The translations under genes and the position numbers were made by a program. This document shows, piece by piece, positions 34,741 to 43,749 of a DNA stretch of 64,000 bases; the first letter of the stretch is position 1, and the number at the start of each line of letters is the position of its first letter. This stretch comes from Variovorax sp. HW608 (GTDB lineage Bacteria > Pseudomonadota > Gammaproteobacteria > Burkholderiales > Burkholderiaceae_C). The notes beneath the pieces are model-generated. The model saw only the letters and a list, made by a program, of their open reading frames with translations. It ran no database searches and was not told the DNA's origin. The stretch covers positions 1,178,001 to 1,242,000 of the forward strand of contig NZ_LT607803.1 of assembly GCF_900090195.1 (NCBI RefSeq). Reading direction: 5' to 3'.

Positions 34741-35571
34741 ATGACCCCAAGACTCGACGGCAAGGTAGCCCTGGTCACCGGCTCGGGCCGCGGCATCGGC
34801 CGCTCCATCGCGCTCAAGTTCGCATCCGAGGGCGCACGCGTGGTCGTCAACGACCTGGACGCCGGCCCCGCGGACGAGGTCGTCGCCGAGATCCGCGCGG
34901 CCGGCGGGCAAGCGGTGGCCTGCGCCGGCAGCGTGTCGGCGCCGGACTTCGCCGAGCGCTTCATCGGCACGGCCGCGAGCGAATACAAGGGCCTGGACAT
35001 CGTCGTCAACAACGCCGGCTACACCTGGGACAACGTGATCCAGAAGATGACCGACGAGCAGTGGTACGCCATGATCGACTGCCACCTCACGGCGCCGTTC
35101 CGCATTCTTCGCGCGGCCTACCCGGTGATCCGCGACCTGTCCAAGGCCGACCAGGCGGCGGGCCGCCGCGCGGTGCGCAAGGTGGTCAACATCTCCTCGG
35201 TGGCGGGCCTCTTCGGCAACGCAGGCCAGGTGAACTACTCGACCGCCAAGGCTGGCATCCTGGGCATGACGCAGACGCTGGCCAAGGAATGGGGACGCCT
35301 GGGCGTCACCGTGAACGCGGTGGCCTACGGCTTCATCAAGACGCGCCTCACGGGCAACGCCGCCGAGGGAGGCACGGCGAACATCGACGGCCGCGAGATC
35401 AAGGTGGGCGTGAATCCCGACCTGCTGGCGGCGATGGAACGGGGCATCCCCCTGGGCCGCGGCGGCACGCCAGAGGAGGCCGCCGGTGCAGTGTTCCTGC
35501 TGTGCCTGCCCGAGTCCGACTACGTGAGCGGCCAGACGCTGATGTGCTCGGGCGGCCTGACCGGCATCTGA
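34741..35571 (+). CDS. Short-chain dehydrogenase (SDR), probable 3-hydroxyacyl-CoA dehydrogenase
   Basis: 276 aa classical SDR with TGSGRGIGRS (NAD(P) site), NNAGYTWDN, the catalytic Ser in ISSVAGLFG and Tyr/Lys in NYSTAK. The acidic residue in VVNDLD after strand 2 favours NAD. It lies after the MaoC pair, so it probably oxidises the (R)-3-hydroxyacyl-CoA they make, feeding the thiolase. GAGGAG lies upstream of the ATG. Confidence 0.88.
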   Translation: MTPRLDGKVALVTGSGRGIGRSIALKFASEGARVVVNDLDAGPADEVVAEIRAAGGQAVACAGSVSAPDFAERFIGTAASEYKGLDIVVNNAGYTWDNVIQKMTDEQWYAMIDCHLTAPFRILRAAYPVIRDLSKADQAAGRRAVRKVVNISSVAGLFGNAGQVNYSTAKAGILGMTQTLAKEWGRLGVTVNAVAYGFIKTRLTGNAAEGGTANIDGREIKVGVNPDLLAAMERGIPLGRGGTPEEAAGAVFLLCLPESDYVSGQTLMCSGGLTGI

Positions 35572-35580
35572 GAGGGAGAC

Positions 35581-36738
35581 ATGCCGATGCTTCCGCCCCT
35601 TTACCGCCATCGCTGGATGGACGATGACATCGAAGCCTTCCGCGAGCAGGTGCGGCGCTACGTCGCCGGCGAGATGGCGCCGCAGCTCGATGGCTGGCGC
35701 CGGCAGGGCTACATCCCGCGCGAGGTCTGGCGGCCGTTCGGCGCGTTGGGCTTCCTGTTGCCCGAGCTCGATGAAGCCTACGGCGGCGCGGGCGCTTCAC
35801 TGGCCTACCAGTGCGTTGTGCAGGACGAGCTGGCCAAGGCCGAGGTGCCGGCCAATACTGCCGTGCACACCATCGCCTCGCACTACATCCTCGACTACGG
35901 CACCGAGGCGCAGAAGCAGCGCTGGTTGCCCCGGCTCGCCAGCGGCGAGCTGCTGGCGGGCATCGCCATGACCGAGCCGGGCTGCGGCTCGGACCTGCAG
36001 GCCATGCGCACCCGGGCCCGGCGCGAGGGCGATAGCTACGTGATCGACGGCGGCAAGACCTTCATCACCAACGGCTTCACCGCCAACCTGCTGGTGGTGG
36101 CGGTGCGCACCGGCGAGGCCGGCAGCCGCGGCGTCTCGCTGGTGGTGCTGGAGACCGGGAAGCTCGCCGGCTTCCGGGTGGGCCGGCGGCTGGAGAAGCT
36201 GGGCCAGCATGCTTCCGACACGGCCGAGCTCTTCTTCGAGAACGTGTGCATCCCGGCGGAGAACCTGCTGGGTGGCGAGGAAGGCCGCGGCTTCGCACAG
36301 CTGATGGGTCAGCTGCCCTACGAGCGCATGCTGCTGGCCGTACCCGCAGCGGCGGTGATCGAGCGCGCGGTGGAACTTACGCTGGAATACACGCAAGAGC
36401 GCAAGGCCTTTGGCCAAAGCCTCTACGACTTCCAGAACACCCGCTTCAAGCTGGCCGAGTGCGCCACCGTGGCCCATGTGGTGCGCAGCTTCGTGAACGA
36501 TTGCGTTCAGCGCCTGCTGGACGGCAGCCTGGACGACACCTCGGCCTACATGGCGAAGTGGTGGTGCACCGAGCAGCAATGCAAGGTCGTGGACGAGTGC
36601 CTGCAGCTCTTTGGCGGCTACGGCTACATGACCGAGTACCCGATCGCGCGCCTGTACGCCGATTCGCGCGTGCAGCGCATCTACGGCGGCGCGAACGAGA
36701 TCATGAAGGAACTCATCGCGCGGAAGCTGGCCGCATGA
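35581..36738 (+). CDS. Acyl-CoA dehydrogenase
   Basis: 385 aa FAD-dependent acyl-CoA dehydrogenase. It has AMTEPGCGSDLQAM (substrate/flavin segment), FITNGFTANLLVVAVRT, QERKAFGQSLYDFQN, and the C-terminal QLFGGYGYMTEYPIARLYADSRV with RIYGGANEIMKELIA. It introduces the 2,3 double bond in the acyl-CoA. Its stop overlaps the next start (ATGA at 36735-36738). Confidence 0.92.
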   Translation: MPMLPPLYRHRWMDDDIEAFREQVRRYVAGEMAPQLDGWRRQGYIPREVWRPFGALGFLLPELDEAYGGAGASLAYQCVVQDELAKAEVPANTAVHTIASHYILDYGTEAQKQRWLPRLASGELLAGIAMTEPGCGSDLQAMRTRARREGDSYVIDGGKTFITNGFTANLLVVAVRTGEAGSRGVSLVVLETGKLAGFRVGRRLEKLGQHASDTAELFFENVCIPAENLLGGEEGRGFAQLMGQLPYERMLLAVPAAAVIERAVELTLEYTQERKAFGQSLYDFQNTRFKLAECATVAHVVRSFVNDCVQRLLDGSLDDTSAYMAKWWCTEQQCKVVDECLQLFGGYGYMTEYPIARLYADSRVQRIYGGANEIMKELIARKLAA

Positions 36739-37778
36739 CGACGATCAACGCCCCGCTCTCCGGAATCCGCATCGTCGAGTTCGAGGGCATCGGACCCGGC
36801 CCGCTGGCCGGCCGGATGCTGGCCGACATGGGCGCGCAGGTGACGGTGGTCACCCGGCCGCAGAAGGGCGCGGTGAGCGAGCGCCTGGGCGGCGCGGGCG
36901 GCAACCCCTTGCGCCGCGGCAAGACCCCGCTGTCGCTGGACCTCAAGCAGCCTGACGACGTGGCCCGGGCCTTGGACCTGATCGAGAAGGCCGACGCGCT
37001 GATCGAAGGCAACCGCCCCGGCGTGATGGAGAGGCTGGGCCTGGGCCCGGCCGATTGCGCCGCGCGCAACCCGCGGCTGGTCTACGGGCGCATGACTGGC
37101 TGGGGCCAGAGCGGCCCGCTGGCGCAGGCGGCGGGACACGACCTGAACTACGTGGCGCTGACCGGCCTCCTGTCGCTGGCCGCGCGGCCCGGCCAGGCAC
37201 CTGTTGTTCCGCCGACGGTGGTGGGTGACGCCAGTGGCGCCCTGGGCCTCGCCTTCGGCATCGCCTGCGCGCTTGTCGACGCACGCGGCAGCGGCCGTGG
37301 CCGCGTGGTGGACGGCGCCATCGTCGACGTGCTGGCCATGCTGGGCTCGCTCGTGCAGTGGATACGCTCGGCCGGGCAGATCGACAGCCCGCGGCCGAGC
37401 CCCTTCCACGATTCGCCCTTCTACGACACCTACGCCTGCGCGGATGGCGGATACATCACCCTGGGTGCGCTGGAGCCGCAGTTCTATGGGCTGCTCCTGC
37501 GCAAGCTCGGCCTGCAGGATGTGGACCCGGGCGCGCAGTACGACACCAGGCACTGGCCCGCCTTGAAGGCGCGCATCGCCGCCCTGATCGCCAGCCAGCC
37601 TCGCAAGTACTGGTGCGACCTGCTCGAAGGCAGCGACGTGTGCTTCGCGCCCGTGCTGAGCTTGGCCGAGGCGGCCAGGCACCCCCATAACGTGGCGCGC
37701 GGCATCTACCGCGAGGCAGAGGCGGGCAACTGCAACGTTGCAGTTGCCCCGCGTTTCCTTCCCTTGTCCGAAACCTGA
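36735..37778 (+). CDS. CaiB/BaiF-family enzyme, alpha-methylacyl-CoA racemase-like
   Basis: 347 aa class III CoA-transferase fold. It resembles alpha-methylacyl-CoA racemase: the His/Asp catalytic positions fall in GHDLNYVALTG and VVGDASG, and the stretches GALEPQFYGLLL and SDVCFAPVLSLAEAARHPHN also fit that branch. A racemase would invert the 2-methyl centre so that the acyl-CoA dehydrogenase next to it can act. A CoA-transferase activity cannot be excluded. The long frame from 36246 is not real. Confidence 0.83.
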   Translation: MTTINAPLSGIRIVEFEGIGPGPLAGRMLADMGAQVTVVTRPQKGAVSERLGGAGGNPLRRGKTPLSLDLKQPDDVARALDLIEKADALIEGNRPGVMERLGLGPADCAARNPRLVYGRMTGWGQSGPLAQAAGHDLNYVALTGLLSLAARPGQAPVVPPTVVGDASGALGLAFGIACALVDARGSGRGRVVDGAIVDVLAMLGSLVQWIRSAGQIDSPRPSPFHDSPFYDTYACADGGYITLGALEPQFYGLLLRKLGLQDVDPGAQYDTRHWPALKARIAALIASQPRKYWCDLLEGSDVCFAPVLSLAEAARHPHNVARGIYREAEAGNCNVAVAPRFLPLSET

Positions 37779-37798
37779 TACCGAAAGAAGGAGGCTGT

Positions 37799-38584
37799 AT
37801 GCAACAGCAGTCGGATGGCATTTCCTGGAGCGTTGCCGATCGCATCGGCCGCATCGTCCTGTGCCGGCCCGAGCGGGCCAATGCGATCTCGCGTGCGGCC
37901 AGCCGGGCCCTGGTCCGGGCCATCGGCGATGTGCTCGACGCCAAGCCGCGCGCCGTCCTGCTGGCGGCCGAGGGTCGCGTTTTCTGCGCCGGCGGCGACA
38001 TCGAGGAGTTCGTCCAGGCCGGCAGCGGGCTCGCCGGGCTGGTGGATGAGGTCCTGGGGCCGCTGCATCCCGCGCTGCATCGCCTGGCGACGGGCCCGGC
38101 GCCAGTGGTGGCTGCGGTCGGTGGGCCGATCGGCGGAGCAGGCGTCGGTCTTGCGCTGTGCGCGGACTTCGTGCTGGCCACGCCGTCGCTCAAGCTGCGT
38201 ACCGGCTATGCGGCCATCGGCCTGTCGCCCGATCTGGGCAGCTCCTTCTTCCTGGCGCGCCGCGTCGGCGTGGTGCGGGCACGGCAGTGGCTGATGCTCA
38301 GCGAGGCCATCGACGCGCAGCAATGCCTGGCATGCGGCGCGGTCGACGCGCTGCATCCGCAGGATGAACTGGAGCGCGCGGCCGAGTCGCTGGTGCACAG
38401 GCTCGCCCGAGGTTCGCCCGATTCGCTGGCCAGCATCAAGCGGCTTTGTGAAGGAGCACAGGGAGCGCCTCTGGCGGAGCATCTGGAACTGGAGCACGAG
38501 TTGCTTCGTGCCTGCGCCCAAGGCGCCAATGCGCGGGAAGGTGTGCTTGCGTTCACGGAACGCAGGGCGGCGCAGTTCAGCTGA
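37799..38584 (+). CDS. Enoyl-CoA hydratase/isomerase (crotonase family)
   Basis: 261 aa crotonase fold with the oxyanion-hole stretches FCAGGDIEEF and GPIGGAGVGLALCADF. The Glu usual in the first crotonase catalytic position appears to be absent (YAAIGLSPDLGSSFFL), as in PaaG-like isomerases that keep an Asp. It may be an isomerase or a second hydratase. It is the last gene of the acyl-CoA operon, 20 bp after the racemase-like gene. Confidence 0.85.
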   Translation: MQQQSDGISWSVADRIGRIVLCRPERANAISRAASRALVRAIGDVLDAKPRAVLLAAEGRVFCAGGDIEEFVQAGSGLAGLVDEVLGPLHPALHRLATGPAPVVAAVGGPIGGAGVGLALCADFVLATPSLKLRTGYAAIGLSPDLGSSFFLARRVGVVRARQWLMLSEAIDAQQCLACGAVDALHPQDELERAAESLVHRLARGSPDSLASIKRLCEGAQGAPLAEHLELEHELLRACAQGANAREGVLAFTERRAAQFS

Positions 38585-38667
38585 GCGGCCGCTTCTGGCC
38601 CCCAAATCTGCCCATCAGCTTGCAGCGCGGCAACCGGCAAACCAGCCGAGCGTCGCGCACCGCTGAC

Positions 38668-38832
38668 CTAACTCTTCTTAGAGGTCTTCGCGAAGAACTG
38701 CGTCGGGCGATGCTGCACGGCCTCACTGGCGCACTTCGGGCAACGCAAGCGAGCAGTCTCATGCTCAGCGACGTGTTCTTTGCGCTCGAAAACCTCGCCG
38801 CACTTTGAGCAACGATACTGGTACGTGGGCAT
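38668..38832 (-). CDS. FmdB-family zinc ribbon protein
   Basis: 54 aa, MPTYQYRCSKCGEVFE at the N-terminus and a second CPKC pair at about 36-39, which together form a Zn ribbon as in FmdB/regulatory zinc-ribbon proteins. The frame is open upstream to 38985, but the extra 51 residues are basic and unlike the family. It is convergent with the hydratase gene. Its function is not known. Confidence 0.78.
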   Translation of the reverse strand: MPTYQYRCSKCGEVFERKEHVAEHETARLRCPKCASEAVQHRPTQFFAKTSKKS

Positions 38833-39412
38833 GGCATTTCTCCACTTTACGAGCGGGATGCGGAGGTTCCACCTACGAGGCAAGCGCCCCTCCGAACGTC
38901 TCATAGTACGACGATGGCGCCACCCCCGGAATCCTATTTTTGGAGCGTGGTGGAAGGCCAACCAATGGCCGGATTCCGCCGTCATCAGACTTGCTGGTTG
39001 CTCAACCCACGCTCAATTCTGAGCTCGAACGGGAGGTCGGGTCTTGGCCCGTTTCAGTCCTAGTATTGTTGCCACGACTTAGGCACGGACAAGAATCGTG
39101 CTGTCATCGTCCACTGGCACTCGCCGAGCAGGCAGCGAGTCTGGTTGGCCGGCGCGATGCCGGCTATGACGAAGCCCTAATGCGGCCGATGCGGCGACAG
39201 TACCGTCTGCCTGGTCGTACGGCGCCGGGCGTGCTGCCTGTTGATTCCCCTCCTACAATTATTTTGCGGGGCGGATTCAACGAACCTTTGCGCTGCTGGC
39301 GGGGCGGCCATCGCGGGTCGCCCGGCAAGCCGTTCGGCCAGGTTTCAGCCAGGTCGGCAGTGCAGCGTGGTCGAGCCAAAGCAGGCTGTGGTTGACGCGG
39401 CAAAGGAGCATG
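38833..39412. other. 580-bp intergenic region without a recognisable gene
   Basis: No reading frame here has a recognisable family or a credible ribosome site. The frame 38940-39395 (151 codons) is Arg/Ser/Pro/Gly-rich and looks like noise. No tRNA, terminator or repeat was found, and local GC content drops modestly at 39040-39090. It presumably carries the promoter of the UPF0182 gene, and AAGGAG at 39403-39408 is the ribosome site. Confidence 0.5.
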
Positions 39413-42172
39413 ATGGATGCGGTCGCCAGGAGATCCGGCACGCGCCTGAGAGGCATTTCGGTCACGGTCGCGGCCGTCATCGTGGCTCTATTCGTCGTCG
39501 GCCGAGCCACCGGCGTACTGATTGACTGGCTGTGGTTTTCCTCGCTCGGCTATGTCGGCGTTTTCTGGACGATCTTCAGCGCCCGGGTGCTTGTGTTCGT
39601 CGCAGTCTTCGCTATTTCGGCGGGCGCGATAGGGGCATCAGGATGGCTGGCGCACCGCTATGCGAGCCAGCCCAGCGCCTGGAAGGTGGTGCCGGCATTT
39701 CCGGCTGGCGGGCAGGAGGTGTTGAGCGAACTGGTCGGGGAAGTCGGGGCGCATGTTCCCTGGCGCGCAACCATTGCCGGTGTGGCCGTCCTGCTCGGCT
39801 TGTTCATCGCCGTCGGCGCGTCAGCGAGCTGGGACATCGCGCTTCGCTACTTCGAGCAGGTGCCCTTCGGCAAGACCGATCCGATCTTTGGCAAGGACAT
39901 CGGCTTCTACCTCTTCTCGCTGCCGGCCTATCTCGCGCTCCGGAACTGGCTGCTGCTGCTCCTGGCCTGCAGCGCAGCCGTCGCCGCCGTGGTTTACGGG
40001 ATGCGCGGCGACATCACGTTCAAGCTGACGCCGCGCGCGCTTTCTCCGGCGGCCGCCGCCCACGGTTCGGCGCTGCTCGGCTTGCTTTTCCTGCTGCTGG
40101 CCTGGTCTTATTGGCTCGACCGATTCCTGTTGCTCTACGGTGACAACGGCGTCGTGGTCGGCGCAAGCTATACCGATGTCCACGTGGGGCTGCCGGTCCT
40201 GTGGCCGCTCATTGGACTTGCCGCCGCCGCGGCGGTCGCGTCGTTCGCCAACATGCGCTCGCGGGACTGGCGAATTCCGGCGGCCTCGGCGCTGATCGTG
40301 TTCGGCAGCGCATTCGTGCTCGTCCTGATCTACCCGGCGCTATTCCATCGCTTCTATGTCAAACCGAACGAGCTGCTGTTTGAGACGCCGTATATCGCCC
40401 ACAACATTGCGATGACGCGGGACGCCTATGGCCTGACGCAGATCGCGGTCAAGCCGTTCCCGGCCGAGCAAAACCTGACTCTCGCCACGCTCCAGGCGAA
40501 TCGCCCGACCATCGACAACATCCGCCTGTGGGATCTGCAGCCGTTGCGGGATACCTATGCGCAGTTGCAGGAGATCAGGACCTATTACAAATTCCTCGCG
40601 ACGGACATCGACCGCTACAGGCTCAATTCCGGTTATCAGCAGGTGATGCTTTCGGCTCGGGAACTGGAGCCGTCCTTGCTTCCGGCAAATGCCCAGACCT
40701 GGGTGAACCTGCATCTCCTGTTCACGCACGGCAATGGCATCGTGATGTCGCCAGTCACGGAAAAATCCGCTGAAGGCTTGCCGACCCTTTACCTGAAGGA
40801 TATTCCGCCTGTCTCCAACCGGGGGCCGATCGTCCAAGAGCCGCGCCTGTATTTCGGCCAAGGCGGCAAGGGGTACGTGATCGTCAATGGCAGCGTGCCC
40901 GAATTCGACTACCCCAAGGGCGACCAGAACGCCTATTCGACCTACCGCGGACGCGACGGTGTCGCCATCGGCAGCATGGCGCTACGGGCCCTGTTTGCAT
41001 GGCAATTCGACGATCCCAACATCCTGGTGACCGGCTACATCACGCCCGCAAGCCGCGTTCTCCTCCATCGCAACATCCAGGACCGCGTTCGCACAATCGC
41101 CCCGTTCCTCAACCTGGACCACGCCCCCTACATCGTCGCGAGCGGCGGAAGGCTCTACTGGATCCAGGATGCCTACACCACCAGCCGGTGGTACCCATAT
41201 TCACAGCCGGGCACCGAAGAGGGCGACAACTACATCCGCAACGCAGTCAAGGTGGTGATCGACGCGTACAACGGGACTGCCGACTTCTATTTGAGCGATC
41301 CTGCAGACCCCATCGCGCGGACGTACCAGCGCATATTCCCGGGCCTGTTCAGGCCGCTGGGCGCGATGCCGCAGGACCTGCAGCAGCATATCCGCTACCC
41401 TGAGGATCTGTTCCTGGTCCAGGCGAAGGTCTATCGCGCCTACCACATGGAAGCGCCGGAGGTCTTCTATAACCGCGAGGATCTCTGGCAGTTCCCGAGC
41501 ATTCAGGCCGACATCGAGGCGGGGAGCGCCCCCGGCATGCCGATGACGCCCTACTACATGATCGTACGGCTGCCCGCCGAGCCGCACGCCGAATTTGTCC
41601 TCATGCTGCCGATGGTGCCCAGCCGGCGCGAGAACATGGTCGCGTGGTTGGCGGCGCGTTGCGATCCACCGGACTACGGCAAACTCGTCGTCTACGCTTT
41701 CCCGAAGGACAAGCTGGTCTACGGGCCGTTCCAGATCGAGGCGCGCATCCAGCAGAACACAGAGATCTCCCAGCAGATCTCGCTGTGGAACCAGATGGGT
41801 TCGCGCGTCATCCGCGGCCACCTCCAGGTCGTGCCCATCGAAAGCTCGGTTCTCTATGTCTCTCCGCTTTACCTGCGTGCGAAGTCCGGCCAATTGCCCG
41901 AGTTGAAACGGGTGATCGCGGCCTATGGCGACCACGTGGTGATGGAGGAGACCTTGGGCGCGGCGCTGGGTGCCCTCTTCAAGGAAGCTGCGCCGGTGGC
42001 AGCGCAGCCCCAGGGCACGGCGGACGCCCGCGCCCGCGAGGCACTGGCCCACTATGACCGCGCCATCGAGCGCCTGAAGGCGGGCGACTGGAGCGGCTTC
42101 GGCGTCGAACTCGATGCACTGCGGCCGCTCCTCGAGGCGCTCGGCACTGCGCGTGCCGAAGAACGGAAATAG
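39413..42172 (+). CDS. UPF0182 family large membrane protein
   Basis: About 919 aa from ATG 39413, four bases after AAGGAG; ATG 39410 and TTG 39392 are in frame. About seven membrane helices fall in the first third, followed by a large soluble, presumably extracytoplasmic, domain. It carries stretches typical of the family such as DWLWFSSLGYVGVFW (here with IDWLWFSSLGY), YTTSRWYPYS and a late SPLYLRA. The function of the UPF0182 family is unknown. Next on the same strand come a TGS-domain GTPase gene and a small SnoaL-like gene. Confidence 0.85.
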   Translation: MDAVARRSGTRLRGISVTVAAVIVALFVVGRATGVLIDWLWFSSLGYVGVFWTIFSARVLVFVAVFAISAGAIGASGWLAHRYASQPSAWKVVPAFPAGGQEVLSELVGEVGAHVPWRATIAGVAVLLGLFIAVGASASWDIALRYFEQVPFGKTDPIFGKDIGFYLFSLPAYLALRNWLLLLLACSAAVAAVVYGMRGDITFKLTPRALSPAAAAHGSALLGLLFLLLAWSYWLDRFLLLYGDNGVVVGASYTDVHVGLPVLWPLIGLAAAAAVASFANMRSRDWRIPAASALIVFGSAFVLVLIYPALFHRFYVKPNELLFETPYIAHNIAMTRDAYGLTQIAVKPFPAEQNLTLATLQANRPTIDNIRLWDLQPLRDTYAQLQEIRTYYKFLATDIDRYRLNSGYQQVMLSARELEPSLLPANAQTWVNLHLLFTHGNGIVMSPVTEKSAEGLPTLYLKDIPPVSNRGPIVQEPRLYFGQGGKGYVIVNGSVPEFDYPKGDQNAYSTYRGRDGVAIGSMALRALFAWQFDDPNILVTGYITPASRVLLHRNIQDRVRTIAPFLNLDHAPYIVASGGRLYWIQDAYTTSRWYPYSQPGTEEGDNYIRNAVKVVIDAYNGTADFYLSDPADPIARTYQRIFPGLFRPLGAMPQDLQQHIRYPEDLFLVQAKVYRAYHMEAPEVFYNREDLWQFPSIQADIEAGSAPGMPMTPYYMIVRLPAEPHAEFVLMLPMVPSRRENMVAWLAARCDPPDYGKLVVYAFPKDKLVYGPFQIEARIQQNTEISQQISLWNQMGSRVIRGHLQVVPIESSVLYVSPLYLRAKSGQLPELKRVIAAYGDHVVMEETLGAALGALFKEAAPVAAQPQGTADARAREALAHYDRAIERLKAGDWSGFGVELDALRPLLEALGTARAEERK

Positions 42173-42254
42173 CGAGACCGCCAGCAATACGCGCAACGCC
42201 TGTCGCCGGGTTGGGCTGCACGAGGAACAGAATAGAGGCAAGGACGGTCATATC

Positions 42255-43253
42255 GTGCCCGCGAATCTTTCGCCCGACTACAAGGCGGCCGAAGCCGCAT
42301 TCCGCACGAGCCGCGACCCGCGCGAGCGCCTGGAGTGGCTGCGCGAGATGCTGCGCACGATTCCCAAGCACAAGGGCACCGAACACCTGCAGGCAGACAT
42401 CAAGACCCGCATCAAGGAACTCGCCGAGCAGCTGGAAGGTGCAAGGAAGGGCGGCGGGCACGGCGGCCCGGCGCTGGTGATCCGTCCCGAAGGCGCGGCG
42501 CAGATCGCGCTGATCGGGCCGCCGAACTCAGGCAAGTCCGCGCTGCACGCGCGGCTGACCGGCTCGGCGGCGAACGTCGGCCCGTATCCGTTCACGACCC
42601 AATACCCGGAAGCCGGGATGATGCCGCACGAGGATGTGCACTTCCAGCTGATCGACCTGCCGCCGATCGCCCCGGAGCATCCTGTGCCATGGCTGGTCAG
42701 CACCTTGCAGACAGCCGACGCGGCGCTGCTGGTCGTGGACCTCGGCGAGCCCTCGTGCCTCGAGCAGCTGCAAGCCGTCCAGTCGGTGCTGGGGCAGCAG
42801 CGCGTGACACTGACCGGGCGTCAGGAGGCGAGCGCAGACGAGGACCCCTTCGCGTTGCGGCTGCCGACCTTGATGCTCGCAAACAAGGCGGAGGGCACGG
42901 CCGACCTCGATGCGGAACTCCTCGCGCTTCGCGAGCTGTCGGGCTTGCGCTTGCCGGCGTTCGCCGTTTCGGCGATCACGGGTCACGGCCTGGGGCACAT
43001 CGGCCCGTGGCTGTTCCAGAACCTCGGCATCGTGCGCGTCTACACCAAGGCTCCGGGGCATCCCGTCGACAAGCACCGGCCCTTTACGCTTCGCCGCGGG
43101 GACACTGTCGGCGACGTCGCGCGGCTGGTCCATCAGGATCTGGCGCGCTCGCTGCGCTACGCGCGCGTCTGGGGCCAGTCCGGGTTCGAAGGTCAGCAAG
43201 TCGGGCACGACCACTGCGTCGCGGATGGCGATATCGTCGAGCTGCACGCGTGA
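42255..43253 (+). CDS. DRG/OBG-like GTPase with C-terminal TGS domain
   Basis: 332 aa from a GTG at 42255. An N-terminal helical part of about 75 residues is followed by a G domain with P-loop GPPNSGKS (88-95) and a TGS domain from about 265 (VYTKAPGHPVDKHRPF to DGDIVELHA). In place of the DxxG motif it has DLPP at 134-137, and in place of NKxD it has NKAE at 210-213, so guanine specificity is uncertain. It resembles DRG/OBG proteins, which bind nucleotides and associate with ribosomes or RNA. It lies 82 bp after the UPF0182 gene. Confidence 0.83.
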   Translation: MPANLSPDYKAAEAAFRTSRDPRERLEWLREMLRTIPKHKGTEHLQADIKTRIKELAEQLEGARKGGGHGGPALVIRPEGAAQIALIGPPNSGKSALHARLTGSAANVGPYPFTTQYPEAGMMPHEDVHFQLIDLPPIAPEHPVPWLVSTLQTADAALLVVDLGEPSCLEQLQAVQSVLGQQRVTLTGRQEASADEDPFALRLPTLMLANKAEGTADLDAELLALRELSGLRLPAFAVSAITGHGLGHIGPWLFQNLGIVRVYTKAPGHPVDKHRPFTLRRGDTVGDVARLVHQDLARSLRYARVWGQSGFEGQQVGHDHCVADGDIVELHA

Positions 43254-43351
43254 GCGGTGTCAGCGCTCGGCCCCTGCTCTGGCAAGGTCCGGGCCCTTCT
43301 GACATCATCGCGGTCAGCGCCTCGCATTGGCGCACACGGAAGGTGGACACG

Positions 43352-43720
43352 ATGGCGGCGACTGACCCTGGGCAGTTGGTGGATGTTCAGTTGGAGACGT
43401 ACAACGCCCGCGACATGGACGCTTTCCTGGCCACGTATTCGATAGACGCTGAAGTCCGCGACCATGCGATGGGCACGCTGCTTGCCAAAGGGCATTCGGA
43501 GATGCGAGCTCTTTACTCAAACGTCTTTGCAGATGAGCGCTTGCACGCCACGGTCGCTCGGCGAATCGTGATGGGCAATACCGTGGTCGACCACGAGCAA
43601 CGACGACTGACCCTGCAGGGTCAGGCCGGGACGGACGAGGCCATCGCGATTTATGAGGTCGTCGACAACAAGATTGCCCGGCTGACGTTGGTGAGAGGCG
43701 AGAAGAAGATCCGCGGGTGA
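43352..43720 (+). CDS. SnoaL-like/NTF2-fold protein
   Basis: 122 aa, a small alpha+beta barrel protein of the steroid-isomerase/NTF2 type (YNARDMDAFLATYSIDAEV at the start, VVDHEQRRL mid-protein, IAIYEVVDNKIARLTLV at the end). AAGGTGGAC lies before the ATG. Such proteins are often ligand-binding or of unknown role, and no catalytic residues can be named. It is convergent with the P-type ATPase gene (29-bp gap). Confidence 0.78.
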   Translation: MAATDPGQLVDVQLETYNARDMDAFLATYSIDAEVRDHAMGTLLAKGHSEMRALYSNVFADERLHATVARRIVMGNTVVDHEQRRLTLQGQAGTDEAIAIYEVVDNKIARLTLVRGEKKIRG

Positions 43721-43749
43721 GGCGGAACACCTGCGACATGGGCTCATCC

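Noticed and set aside
38940..39395. A 151-codon plus-strand frame in the gap before the UPF0182 gene
   Set aside because: Composition is Arg/Gly/Pro-rich without motif or credible ribosome site; no homology is recognisable, so it is not called a gene.
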